Positions 31,879 through 41,200 of a stretch of DNA of 46,020 nt are shown here, piece by piece. The notes beneath the pieces are model-generated. The model did no database searches. It saw only the letters and a list, made by a program, of their open reading frames with translations, and had not been told where the DNA came from. The position numbers were made by a program, and so were the translations under genes. This DNA comes from an uncultured Christensenellaceae bacterium (GTDB lineage Bacteria > Bacillota > Clostridia > Christensenellales > Borkfalkiaceae): the NCBI GenBank assembly GCA_910586985.1, contig CAJUKK010000008.1:63249-109268 (forward strand). Reading direction: 5' to 3'. Position 1 is the first letter of the stretch; every line of letters starts with the position of its first letter.

Positions 31879-32112
31879 ATGGAAAAGACACTCGACACTT
31901 TTTCCGTCGGCGAAACGGGCACGATCAAGACCGTTTCCGGCGAGGGAAAAATCAGACGCAGACTCTTCGATATGGGAGTCACGCCCGGCGCGCAGGTGAC
32001 GCTTAGAAAAAAAGCGCCGCTCGGCGATCCGATCGAAATCAATCTCCGAGGATACGAGCTGTCGCTCCGAAAAACGGAGGCGGCGTGCGTGCTTACGGAG
32101 GTGACAAAGTGA
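31879..32112 (+). CDS. feoA: FeoA family protein (second copy)
   Basis: A 77-residue FeoA with the canonical sequence: GETGTIKTVSGEGKIRRRLF, DMGVTPGAQVTLRKKAPLGD, PIEINLRGYELSLRKTEA. It supports the Fe(II) transporter FeoB. The ATG at 31879 is 12 bases after GGAGG, wider than ideal, but no better in-frame start exists. The stop overlaps the FeoB GTG start (GTGA), so the two are translationally coupled. Together with the copy at 31028 this locus has two feoA genes, as in several Clostridia. Confidence 0.94.
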   Translation: MEKTLDTFSVGETGTIKTVSGEGKIRRRLFDMGVTPGAQVTLRKKAPLGDPIEINLRGYELSLRKTEAACVLTEVTK

Positions 32113-34487
32113 AAAAATTTGCCTTAGCGGGGAATCCGAACTGCGGAAAAACTACGCTTTTTAACCTGCTCACGGGGTCGACGGCGTACGTCGGCAATTG
32201 GCCCGGAGTGACGGTGGATAAGCGGGAGGGGACGTATAAACGCGGAGAAGAACCCGTATCGATCGTCGATCTTCCTGGTATCTATTCGCTTTCGCCTTAT
32301 ACGCCCGAAGAGATTGTTTCGCGAAACTACATACTCGACGAAAGACCCGATTGTATCATCAATATCGTCGACGCTACCAATTTAGAGCGCAATTTGTATC
32401 TGACGACGCAGCTCATGGAGATAGACGTACCCGTGATCGTTGCCCTCAACATGATGGACGCAGTGGAAAAGTCGGGGGACAGGATTGATGCAAAGGAGCT
32501 GGAGCGTAAAATCGGCGTGCCTGTTGCGGAAATCTCCGCGCTCAAGGGCAACGGAATCAAGGAACTGATGGACAGGGCGATCAAGATATCCAAACTGCCG
32601 CGCAAAGGAGAGACGGTACTTAAAAATTCGCCGATTGCGCATCTCATACAGGACGTTGCGATCGCGCTTGAATCGCAGAACGTTGCAGCTCCGCTCTTTC
32701 ATGCAGTCAAACTTTCGGAGATGGACGAGATCGAAGCGGCAATGCACCCCGAGCTTATGCCAATGGTAGACAGATACAAGGAGACCTTTTCGGACGACAC
32801 ATTCGGAACGGACTTCGAAGCAATCGTTGCCGACGCGCGTTACCGTTATATCTCTGCAAATTATGCGTCTGTGTTTCGTAAGGAAAAGGGCGATCAATCG
32901 CGGCTCACTAAGTCCGACAAGGTTGACAGAGCGCTCACGCACAGGATTTGGGGGATTCCCATTTTTCTCGTTATTCTCTTTGCAATCTTTCACCTCACTT
33001 TCTCGGAGGATCTGTTCTACATCAGTGCGATGTCGGGCGGACTGCCAACATTGTTTGATTCGGTTGCAGACGGCGGACTTGGCATGGAAGAGAATGCGGG
33101 TACGACGTTGCTCGCCTGTTTTTACAACGGAGCGGTGTTCTCACCCGGCGTCATTCTCACCAATCTCTTAAATTGGGCGCTCGAATGGATCAACGTGCTT
33201 GCGGAGCTGTGCTGTGAAAACGCGGCGCCGTGGGTGGGCGGATTTGTTATCGACGGCGTGCTCGGCGGCTTGTTTGCGGTGCTCGGATTTTTGCCGCAGA
33301 TTCTCATGCTCTTCCTTTTCTTCTCCATTCTGGAGGATACGGGATATATGGCGCGCGTTGCATTTATTCTCGATCGTATCTTCCGTAAATTCGGACTCTC
33401 CGGCAGAGCGTTCATGCCCATGATCATGGGATTCGGTTGTTCTCTTCCGGCTATGGTCAATACGCGTACGCTTGCAGACGAAAAGGAGCGTACGAGCACG
33501 ATCCGCGTGATTCCGTTTTTTTCGTGCGGCGCAAAACTGCCCATTCTTACCGCGATTGCGGGCGGAATCGTCGGTTACTTCGGCGTGGGGAATGCCGACG
33601 TTATCACGTATTGCATGTATCTCGTCGGGATTATTACAGCGCTTGTCGCCGTTGTTTTAATGCGTTCGACGACCATGCGCGGAGAAGTCCCGCCCTTTAT
33701 CATGGAGCTGCCCGCATATCATGCGCCCCTCTTTAAAGGACTCATGATCCACCTTTGGGATAAGCTCAAGCATTTTATTAAAAAGGCGTTTACGATCATT
33801 CTTGCCTCGACGATCGTCATCTGGTTTTTATCGTCCTTCTCGTGGGATTGGCGGTTTCTTGTCGAGACGCGCGTTGTGGACGGGGAAGAGGTTACGGCGA
33901 ATTTCAGGATGAACGAAAGTATTCTGGGCTCGCTCGGCATGCTCATTCAGCCGATCTTTACGCCGCTCGGATTCGGGTCTCAGCTCGGCAGAGCCGCCGG
34001 CTGGGTGTTCGCGGTTGCGGCGCTCACGGGACTTGTTGCAAAAGAAAACGTTATCGCCACGTTCGGCACGCTTGCGTCATGTATCGCTGCGGGTTATATA
34101 TCTACGGACGAGGGTATTGAGGAGGCGGTTGCCATGATCGGAGCTACGGGTATTACCGTGCCTGCGCTCATTGCGTTTATCGTATTTAATATGCTCACCG
34201 TTCCCTGTTTTGCGGCGTGCGCTACTGCAAAAGCGGAGCTTCCTAAGGGTAAGTTTAAATGGACGCTGTTATTTTGGCTTGCGACTTCGTACTTCGTGTC
34301 GGCGATGATCTATCTTATCGGCAGCTGGTGGTGGACGGCGTTTATCTTCGCGGTCGTGATCGCGGCGGCGGTAACGGGCATTGTGCTTTGGAATAAAAAA
34401 CATCCGATGGCAAAGCGGACTTCGGCGGCGGAAGAAAGGATGCCCGAACTCTTTGAAGAGGCGGCAGCCGCAAAGGAGAAAAAATGA
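32109..34487 (+). CDS. feoB: Ferrous iron transport protein B
   Basis: A 792-residue Fe(II) transporter. The N-terminal G domain has G1 GNPNCGKTT at 8-16, G3 DLPGIYSL and G4 NMMD. A helical GDI-like linker follows, then two Gate domains with multiple transmembrane helices (GFGCSLPAMVNTRTLADEKER, SCGAKLPIL, and MLTVPCFAACATAK in the second half). The conserved Cys residues of the pore are present. The start is set at GTG 32109, overlapping the feoA stop, with GGAGG 7 bases upstream; GTG at 32085 would precede that site and is less likely. The Lys/Glu/Ala tail is cytoplasmic. The stop overlaps the next small gene. Confidence 0.96.
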   Translation: MKKFALAGNPNCGKTTLFNLLTGSTAYVGNWPGVTVDKREGTYKRGEEPVSIVDLPGIYSLSPYTPEEIVSRNYILDERPDCIINIVDATNLERNLYLTTQLMEIDVPVIVALNMMDAVEKSGDRIDAKELERKIGVPVAEISALKGNGIKELMDRAIKISKLPRKGETVLKNSPIAHLIQDVAIALESQNVAAPLFHAVKLSEMDEIEAAMHPELMPMVDRYKETFSDDTFGTDFEAIVADARYRYISANYASVFRKEKGDQSRLTKSDKVDRALTHRIWGIPIFLVILFAIFHLTFSEDLFYISAMSGGLPTLFDSVADGGLGMEENAGTTLLACFYNGAVFSPGVILTNLLNWALEWINVLAELCCENAAPWVGGFVIDGVLGGLFAVLGFLPQILMLFLFFSILEDTGYMARVAFILDRIFRKFGLSGRAFMPMIMGFGCSLPAMVNTRTLADEKERTSTIRVIPFFSCGAKLPILTAIAGGIVGYFGVGNADVITYCMYLVGIITALVAVVLMRSTTMRGEVPPFIMELPAYHAPLFKGLMIHLWDKLKHFIKKAFTIILASTIVIWFLSSFSWDWRFLVETRVVDGEEVTANFRMNESILGSLGMLIQPIFTPLGFGSQLGRAAGWVFAVAALTGLVAKENVIATFGTLASCIAAGYISTDEGIEEAVAMIGATGITVPALIAFIVFNMLTVPCFAACATAKAELPKGKFKWTLLFWLATSYFVSAMIYLIGSWWWTAFIFAVVIAAAVTGIVLWNKKHPMAKRTSAAEERMPELFEEAAAAKEKK

Positions 34488-34663
34488 CGGCAGTAGAAAT
34501 TATTTTAATCGTTGTTGCGGCGGTATTCGTAGTCGGTGTTGCCGTGTGGCAAATTATTCGAAAATTGCGCGGCAAAAGCGGTTGCGGCTGTTCAGATTGC
34601 GCCGGTTGTAAGGCATGCAGTCGCGCTAAAAAGGATGAGAAAAAGTCTCAATCGAACGTATGA
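34484..34663 (+). CDS. FeoB-associated Cys-rich membrane protein
   Basis: A 59-residue protein, too short for most gene lists. It has one transmembrane helix (about 3-25) and a cysteine cluster CGCSDCAGCKAC (residues 34-45) with a Lys-rich tail. This is the pattern of the FeoB-associated Cys-rich membrane protein family found after feoB in Bacillota, with a role perhaps like FeoC. ATG at 34484 overlaps the feoB TGA as ATGA, behind AAAGGAG. The cysteines could bind Fe(II) or an iron-sulfur cluster, which is inference. Confidence 0.88.
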   Translation: MTAVEIILIVVAAVFVVGVAVWQIIRKLRGKSGCGCSDCAGCKACSRAKKDEKKSQSNV

Positions 34664-34671
34664 TTGTAAAG

Positions 34672-34701
34672 AACAAGGACGCCCGACAGAGCGTCCTTGT
34701 T
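34672..34701 (+). terminator. Hairpin between the feo operon and convergent mazF
   Basis: Perfect 11-bp stem AACAAGGACGC/GCGTCCTTGTT (34672-34682 with 34691-34701) and an 8-base loop. No long T-run on either side. Confidence 0.65.
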
Positions 34702-34742
34702 CCTTGTATTGAGATAGATGATTGTGTTTCCGATTAATGCGG

Positions 34743-35108
34743 TCAGTTGATGGTTTTTTTGGATAGCTCGTCGAACCCGAGGCTGATGAGAATAGCTCTG
34801 TCCACGCGGGACATGGTTGATTGCGGCAGCTCGCCGATCCGGGACATCAGACGTTTTTTGTCGATTGTGCGGATTTGTTCGAGCAAGATCACGGAGTCTT
34901 TTTGCAGTCCGAATGCCGAAGGGAGTTCGATATGTGTCGGCAGCCGCGCCTTATGGATTTTGCTCGTCACGGCGGCGGCGATTACAGTAGGGGAATATTT
35001 ATTTCCCGTGTCGTTCTGAACGACGAGCACAGGGCGTACGCCTCCTTGCTCGCTTCCGACGACCGGGGAAAGATCGGCATAATATAGTTCTCCGCGTTTG
35101 ATATTCAT
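34743..35108 (-). CDS. mazF: MazF/NdoA type mRNA interferase (toxin)
   Basis: A 121-residue type II toxin, an endoribonuclease that cuts mRNA at short specific sites. MNIKRGELYYADLSPVVGSE, RPVLVVQNDTGNKYSPTVI and VTSKIHKARLPTHIEL are the canonical NdoA stretches, and LLEQIRTIDKKRLMSRIGEL is the C-terminal half. The Arg and Thr catalytic residues are in place (R25 region, T48 region), so it looks intact. AGAGGAA precedes the start. No antitoxin reading frame lies in the 198 bases upstream or beside it, so the partner must be encoded elsewhere or the gene is solitary. Confidence 0.94.
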   Translation of the reverse strand: MNIKRGELYYADLSPVVGSEQGGVRPVLVVQNDTGNKYSPTVIAAAVTSKIHKARLPTHIELPSAFGLQKDSVILLEQIRTIDKKRLMSRIGELPQSTMSRVDRAILISLGFDELSKKTIN

Positions 35109-35249
35109 AACGTTCCTCTTCTGTGGGCGAAAGTTCTCTCCGCTATCAGTATATGTAACGGCGCGACTCCTTGCCCACCTTTCAGTGCGATTGTTGACTG
35201 CCGTGCGGGAATTTATTCCTTAAATTTTTATTTTTTTTTGTATTTCGAT

Positions 35250-35278
35250 ATGACAAAGCGAATGCGAACGTGTATAAT
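35250..35278 (+). promoter_or_regulatory. Promoter of the cation diffusion facilitator gene
   Basis: ATGACA (35250-35255), 17 bases, TATAAT (35273-35278). The leader is about 22 bases long and includes GGGGGAA before the ATG at 35307. Confidence 0.7.
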
Positions 35279-35306
35279 AATTGTATCGGATATGGGGGAA
35301 GAATAT

Positions 35307-36416
35307 ATGGAACGTAAAACTTCCGATAATCGTTCGGGAAAGATTGCAAGCGTGATCGGTATCGTACTCAATCTTCTGCTTGCGGGCGGAAAAATTGCGC
35401 TCGGAGCGGTATTTTCGCTCGTGTCGGTCGTTGCCGACGGAATCAATAATTTAAGCGATTGCGGCGGGAGCGTTGTTTCCGCCGTGTCTTTTCGGATTGC
35501 GGAAAAACCCGCAGATAAAGAACATCCTTACGGACACAGGCGTGCGGAGTATATCGCCTCGATGATGATCGCGTTTATTATCGTCGCCCTTGCCGTGGAG
35601 TTTTTCCGCGAGTCGGTCGAAAAAGTGCTCGGCGGCGGCAGCACTGCGGGCGGGCTCGCCGTGTATATCGTGCTTGGGGTTTCGATTGCGGTCAAGGGCG
35701 GTATGTTCGTTTATTTCCGGATCGTCTCAAAGCAAATCAAATCGGATACGCTCAGGGCAGCGGCGGTGGACAGTGCGTGCGACTGTCTTGCTACTTTCGT
35801 CGTTATCGTCGGACTCATCGTGTCCCGTTATACGGGCGTGCCTGCGGACGGATATGCGGGGTTGTTTCTCGCTCTGTTTATCGCATGGGAGGGGATTTCG
35901 ATCGTACGGGAGGCGGGATCGAAACTCCTCGGACAGTCGCCCGACGGTGCGCTTGTCGAGCACGTAAAAAGTATATTGTCCGTAGCGGAAGGGACGCTCG
36001 GATATCACGATTTGTTTTTTTTCAGTTACGGAAAGAATGCGGTATACGCGACCGTGCATATCGAAATAGACGAAAAATTATCCGCACGAGAATCTCACGA
36101 ACGTATTGATGAAATCGAACGGGCAATATTTGCACGGACGGGCGTAAAACTTACTGCGCATTGCGATCCCGTCGATCTGAACGACGACGAAGCGTTGGAA
36201 TTCGAGCAACGTGTGCGCGCCGCTGTCGAGGGAATGGTGGAGGGAATGAACGTGCATGATTTCCGCATTGTGCGCGGTTCGGTCAAAAAAGCGGTTTTTG
36301 AAGTGGGTATCCCGTTTTCATGCCGTAAGAGCGACGCCGAAATCGAAAACGACGTCGTTCGCGCGGTGCGCTTGCTTGGCGACGTTGAATCTTATGTTAC
36401 GGTCGAGCGGGAATAA
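35307..36416 (+). CDS. Cation diffusion facilitator family transporter
   Basis: A 369-residue CDF antiporter that exports divalent metal ions in exchange for protons. Six transmembrane helices are followed by a cytoplasmic domain of about 160 residues that is longer than usual and looks duplicated. Metal site A is formed by DGINN (Asp44, Asn48) in helix 2 and DSACD in helix 5, an Asp/Asn-Asp/Asp set that replaces the His of zinc exporters. Such His-free sites are found in manganese-type CDF members, so Mn(II) or Fe(II) is inferred. HPYGHRRAEYIA is conserved. In-frame codons back to 35238 include the promoter, so the start is set at 35307. Confidence 0.9.
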   Translation: MERKTSDNRSGKIASVIGIVLNLLLAGGKIALGAVFSLVSVVADGINNLSDCGGSVVSAVSFRIAEKPADKEHPYGHRRAEYIASMMIAFIIVALAVEFFRESVEKVLGGGSTAGGLAVYIVLGVSIAVKGGMFVYFRIVSKQIKSDTLRAAAVDSACDCLATFVVIVGLIVSRYTGVPADGYAGLFLALFIAWEGISIVREAGSKLLGQSPDGALVEHVKSILSVAEGTLGYHDLFFFSYGKNAVYATVHIEIDEKLSARESHERIDEIERAIFARTGVKLTAHCDPVDLNDDEALEFEQRVRAAVEGMVEGMNVHDFRIVRGSVKKAVFEVGIPFSCRKSDAEIENDVVRAVRLLGDVESYVTVERE

Positions 36417-36422
36417 ACGTAT

Positions 36423-36454
36423 AAAATTCGGGCAGAGACGCGCCCGAATTTTTT
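36423..36454 (+). terminator. Terminator of the cation diffusion facilitator gene
   Basis: Stem AAAATTCGGGC/GCCCGAATTTT (36423-36433 with 36442-36452), 8-base loop, followed by TTC after a run of T. Confidence 0.9.
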
Positions 36455-36477
36455 CTTGCCGCGGCGCATGTTTCTTG

Positions 36478-36506
36478 TTGTCAAGCGTAAAAAAAAATGG
36501 TATAAT
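36478..36506 (+). promoter_or_regulatory. Promoter of plsX-rnc-smc-ftsY
   Basis: TTGTCA (36478-36483), 17 bases, TATAAT (36501-36506), about 27 bases of leader with GAAGGAG. Confidence 0.85.
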
Positions 36507-36539
36507 CAAAATGTATGCCGTCATTTGAAGGAGAATCAT

Positions 36540-37571
36540 ATGTTGAAAATTGTTGTGGATGCAATGGGCGGAGACAATGCGCCCGTTGAAATCATAAAGG
36601 GCGCGTTGCAGGCTCTCGACGTAAGAAAAAATTTTGCCGTTATTTTTACGGGAGACGGAGAGATTATAAAAACCGAGCTTGCCAAATACAAATACGATAA
36701 AACGCGAGTTGAAGTCGTGCATTGTACCGAGGTCGTCACCAACGACGACGTTCCTACTTCCGCGGTTCGTTCCAAGCGGGACAGTTCTCTCGTGGTCGGC
36801 ATGCGGTTGCTGAAAGAAAACGAGGAGGTCGGCGGATTTGTGTCCGCCGGTTCGACGGGCGCGGTGCTTACGGCGGGCGTTATGTTAATCGGTCGGATTA
36901 AGGGCGTTCTGCGACCCGCTCTCTGTCCCGGAATTCCCAATGTGCGCGGTTCACGCACGCTACTTTGCGATTGCGGCGCGAATGCGGAGTGCAAACCGCA
37001 ATATCTGGCGCAATTCGGCGTGATGGCGTCAGCATATGCCAAAGCGGCGTTCGGCGTGAAAAATCCCAGAGTGGGACTGCTGACCAACGGCACGGAGGAG
37101 CATAAGGGAGACCCTCTGCATCAGGAGGCGCATCAGCTTTTAAAACAGCTGAACTGCATCGATTTTGCGGGCAACGTCGAGGGGCGCGACATAATGTACG
37201 GAGACGTAGACGTCGCCGTTTCGGACGGGTTCTCGGGCAATATCGCGCTCAAGTCTGTCGAGGGCTGCGGCAAGACGGTTGCCGCCGTTTTAAATCGCGA
37301 ATTCCGCAGTTCGCTCGGTTCGAAGATCGCTTATTTGTTCGCGCGTAAACCGCTTAAAAAATTAAAGGGTATGCTCGATTATGCGCGGCTGGGAGGTTCG
37401 GTATTTTTGGGACTGAAAAAAGTCGTTGTCAAGTCTCACGGCTCGTCCAAGGCAAAGAGCATCTGTCCTTCGGTCGTACAGGCGGTGGATGCCTATAACA
37501 ACCGTCTCGTTGAAACGATAGCGGACATGCTTGCGCAGACGGATTTTGCGGGAGTGCAGGACAATGCGTAA
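36540..37571 (+). CDS. plsX: Phosphate acyltransferase PlsX
   Basis: A 343-residue enzyme that makes acyl-phosphate from acyl-ACP, the first step of phospholipid synthesis in Bacillota. The N-terminus MLKIVVDAMGGDNAPVEIIK is the family hallmark, and SAGSTGAVLTAG, CDCGANAECKPQYLAQFG and VSDGFSGNIALKSVEG follow. GAAGGAG lies 8 bases before the ATG; the longer open frame back to 36456 overlaps the promoter. The stop overlaps rnc by 8 bases. No fabD, fabG or acpP gene follows here, unlike in Bacillus. Confidence 0.96.
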   Translation: MLKIVVDAMGGDNAPVEIIKGALQALDVRKNFAVIFTGDGEIIKTELAKYKYDKTRVEVVHCTEVVTNDDVPTSAVRSKRDSSLVVGMRLLKENEEVGGFVSAGSTGAVLTAGVMLIGRIKGVLRPALCPGIPNVRGSRTLLCDCGANAECKPQYLAQFGVMASAYAKAAFGVKNPRVGLLTNGTEEHKGDPLHQEAHQLLKQLNCIDFAGNVEGRDIMYGDVDVAVSDGFSGNIALKSVEGCGKTVAAVLNREFRSSLGSKIAYLFARKPLKKLKGMLDYARLGGSVFLGLKKVVVKSHGSSKAKSICPSVVQAVDAYNNRLVETIADMLAQTDFAGVQDNA

Positions 37572-38229
37572 CGGGAGCGAATGGACGGAAGAAATACGAA
37601 ACGAGGCGGAAAAGATTCTCGGCTATCGTTTTAAAAATGCGGAATTATTGAAAATATGTTTTACGCATAAATCTTATTCGAACGCGTACGGTGGAAAAAA
37701 CAACGAGCGGCTGGAATTTTTAGGCGACGCAGTGCTCGAGTTGTGCGTCTCCGAACAGCTTTTCAAGCGGATGGATTGCGACGAGGGAAAATTGACGGAA
37801 CTGCGCCAACGGTATGTGAATAAAGATGCGCTTGAAACTGCGGCAAAGCGCGCGGGACTCATGCGGTTTATGCGTTTTTCGGGCGGAGAAGAAAATATTC
37901 GGGGCAAGACCGCATCCAATCTCTTCGAAGCGGTAATCGCAGGGTTATATCTCGACGGCGGTATGCGGCCGGTAATGGCGTTTCTGGAAAAATATCTCAC
38001 CGAGGACGACACGGTAAATTATAAAACGCTTTTGCAGGAATATGTGCAGGCTAAAATCAAACGAAAACCCGAGTACTCCAAGGCATGTCTGAGAGCGGAC
38101 GGAAAGTATTTTTGTACCGTAAGCGCTCTCGGGAAAAAGGGCGAGGGCGTCGGGGAAAGCATAAAGGAAGCGGAGACTGCCGCGGCGGAATCGCTTTACC
38201 ATAACCTTATAAAGGGGAATCAACTGTGA
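37564..38229 (+). CDS. rnc: Ribonuclease III
   Basis: A 221-residue double-strand RNase that processes rRNA and other RNAs. The catalytic signature ERLEFLGDAVLEL is present with its acidic residues, and the second acidic patch is NLFEAVIAGLYLDGG. The C-terminal double-stranded RNA-binding domain begins at YKTLLQEYVQAK and ends with GEGVGESIKEAETAAAESLY. The start at 37564 lies 8 bases inside plsX and follows GGGAG. The stop overlaps smc by GTGA. Confidence 0.96.
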   Translation: MRNGSEWTEEIRNEAEKILGYRFKNAELLKICFTHKSYSNAYGGKNNERLEFLGDAVLELCVSEQLFKRMDCDEGKLTELRQRYVNKDALETAAKRAGLMRFMRFSGGEENIRGKTASNLFEAVIAGLYLDGGMRPVMAFLEKYLTEDDTVNYKTLLQEYVQAKIKRKPEYSKACLRADGKYFCTVSALGKKGEGVGESIKEAETAAAESLYHNLIKGNQL

Positions 38230-41200
38230 ATTTTAAAGAAATCCAACTTGTGGGGTTTAAGTCTTTTGCAGATAAGACCTCGATCAAATTTGACGACGGA
38301 GTTACGTGTATCGTCGGTCCGAACGGGTGCGGAAAGTCCAATGTTGCGGATGCCGTTCGTTGGGTGCTCGGCGAGCAGTCGGCAAAGACGTTGCGCGGTT
38401 CTAGCATGCAGGACGTTATATTCGGCGGCACGCAGACGCGCCGCCAGCTCTCTTATTGCGAAGTAACCTTAGTTTTCGACAATGCCGAGCGTTTGTTCGA
38501 TATTGAGTACGAAGAGGTTGCAATGACGCGCCGTCTCTACCGTTCGGGCGAGAGCGAATATCTTTTAAACAAACAGCCTTGCCGACTCAAAGATATCGTT
38601 GCGCTTTTACACGGCGTGGGAATCGGAAAAGAGGGATATTCGATTATCGGGCAGGGTAAGGTCGAGCAGATCATGAACGCAAAACCGGAGGATCGCCGCG
38701 CTATTTTCGAAGAGGCGACGGGCGTTATGGCGTTTAAGGCGCGTAAGGGCGAGATTGAGCGAAAACTTGAAAATGCGAAGGATAATTTAACTGTTTTCGT
38801 GCAGCGCATGGATGAAACGGAAAAACAGTTGAAACCGCTCGAACGTCAGGCGGAAACGGCGAAGAAGTTTCGTTCCTATTCTGAAGAACTCAAGTACGAA
38901 GAAGTGAATACATATCTTTTGCGCTGTGAAAACGCCATTGTCGAGACCGACCGTTATCGCGGAAGAATGCAACGGGCAAGCGAAAGGATCGGGCAGATCG
39001 ACGATGAACTCGTTAAAGTCAACGAAGAGGAGACAAGCGTTCGCGAAAGAATATCTTCTTCGGACGAGGAACTCAAAGACCTCAACGGAAAACGGCTGAA
39101 GTACGAAGTCGGACTCGAACATAAGAGCGGCGAGGCGCGCCTGATTGCCGAGCGTATCCGCCGCTATGGCGACGATTTGAGAAAAGCGGGCGACAACGTG
39201 GCTTATGCGCAACGCCGTTCCGCAGAACTCGATCAGGATATCACAGGATATATCAAGCGCACGGAAAAGAATGCGCGGCGCATGGACGAGCTTGGAACGG
39301 AGCGCGCGGCGCTCGTGTTAAAACTCGAAGAGGCGGACGCACGCGTTGCTGCTTATGAGAACATCGCAAGAGAAAAGCGCGAACGCGAGCTTTCTTCGGT
39401 GGAGGATCTTTCCAAAGTGCGCGCCGACCGCGGGAAACTTTCGGCGCGGAGAGACGCCGCAAGCGAACGGATAGAAGAGGTACGCAATGCGATTGAGAAG
39501 GAAGAGTCCAAATGGCAGGAGTTTTCCGCGCAATTGACGGCTTGCGTTTCGGAGACGGAAAAGACGGAGGAATTTTTAAAACAGGGCGAGGAGAAACGTG
39601 AGACGCTTGCGGAGGAGATACGTGATCTTTCGCTCTCCGAGCAGAAGATATCGCGCGAAGTTGCCGAGTGCGACCGTTCGATTTCCAATCTGAAAAACAA
39701 CCTCGAAATGTATCAGGATCTTAAAAACCGCTTTAACGGTTATAAGGATTCCGTCCGTCGTTTACAGCTTACGGCAAAGAACGATCCGGCGCTCGGCAGT
39801 CGTATCAAGGGCGCGATAGCGGATATCGTATCGACGGATCAGAAGTACGAAGTCGCCATCGAAACGGCGTTCGGCGGCGCGATGCAGAATCTCGTCACTG
39901 CGACGGCGGACGACGCGCGTTATCTCATTGAGTTTTTAAAACGCTCGGGCGGCGGTATCGTAACCTTCCTGCCCGTGTCGGCGATGCGACCTCATTACAA
40001 TTCGCGCGAGATCACCCATGCTTTGAGAGAAACGGGCGCATTGGGACTTGCGGACGAGCTTGTAAAATACGATCCTTACTACGATAATATTATTAAGAAT
40101 TTACTCGGGAATACGCTTGTTTGCGATACGATCGCAAATGCGACGGCAATCGCTAAAAAATTCCCCCGTGCCTTTAAGCTGGTCACGCTCGACGGCGACA
40201 CGATCGCAACGAGCGGCGCGATGACGGGCGGTTCGCGAAGAAGAGACAGCGGAAATTTACTTGCCGGCGAACGCAATATTCACGAATGCGAAGAGGGAAT
40301 CGCACTTAAAACCGCTACCATGGAAAAGCTCAATAAGGCGCTTGCGGAGCGCGCTGCAGAGCGCGCCGCCGCGGAGGAATCGCTGGAACGGCTGAGAACG
40401 CAATTGCAGGAGAGCAGTGTTTCGCTTGCCGCGCTCAGACAGAGAAAGAGCGCGCTCGAAGGGTTGATTGCGGATACGGAAAAGGACTTAAACGATTACA
40501 GACTTCTGCTCGATACGCTTACGAATACGGTAAACAGCCTTGAGAACGAATATCTGTCCTCGTCTGAAAGCGAGGACGTGCTCAATAAGATTCGTTCCGC
40601 CGCGGCGGAAGAACTCTCGGCGCAGAATGCGGAGGCTGAAAAACTCAGGGCGGAGCTCGGGAAACTTCGTGCGCGCAGTCACGAGCTCGAAATCGAGATC
40701 GCACGGCTCACGGCGGAAAATGCGGCGAACGTGCGAAATAAAGAGGATGCCGAGCGCGAAAAGACGAACGTCCTCGAACAAGTGGAGCGCACGCGCGCGC
40801 AGATGGCGGAGACGGAGACGCTCATTCAGCAGTTAAAACGGGACGAAGAACTTGCCGCGCTCTCTAAGGAAGAACAGGAACAGGTTGCTGCGATACGCGC
40901 GCGGATTGCCGAAGTGGAAGAGGAAAAACGGACTCTCAGCGAACGTCAGGTAGAGATCGGTAAGAGCAAAAACGAATTTCTTTCCGAACAGCAGACGCTC
41001 AGCGATACCAAGTATAAGTGCGAGGTGGAGATCACCAAGATCGAAACGGGTCTCGAAAACTGGAAACAGCGTATTTCCGAAGCGTACGATCTTACGTATG
41101 AGACGGCAAAGGAATTGCGCGACGAAAATTACGATATAACTCAGTCATATGCCAATATCAACAGTTTAAAACACAAAATCGCCGCGCTCGGGCCGATCAA

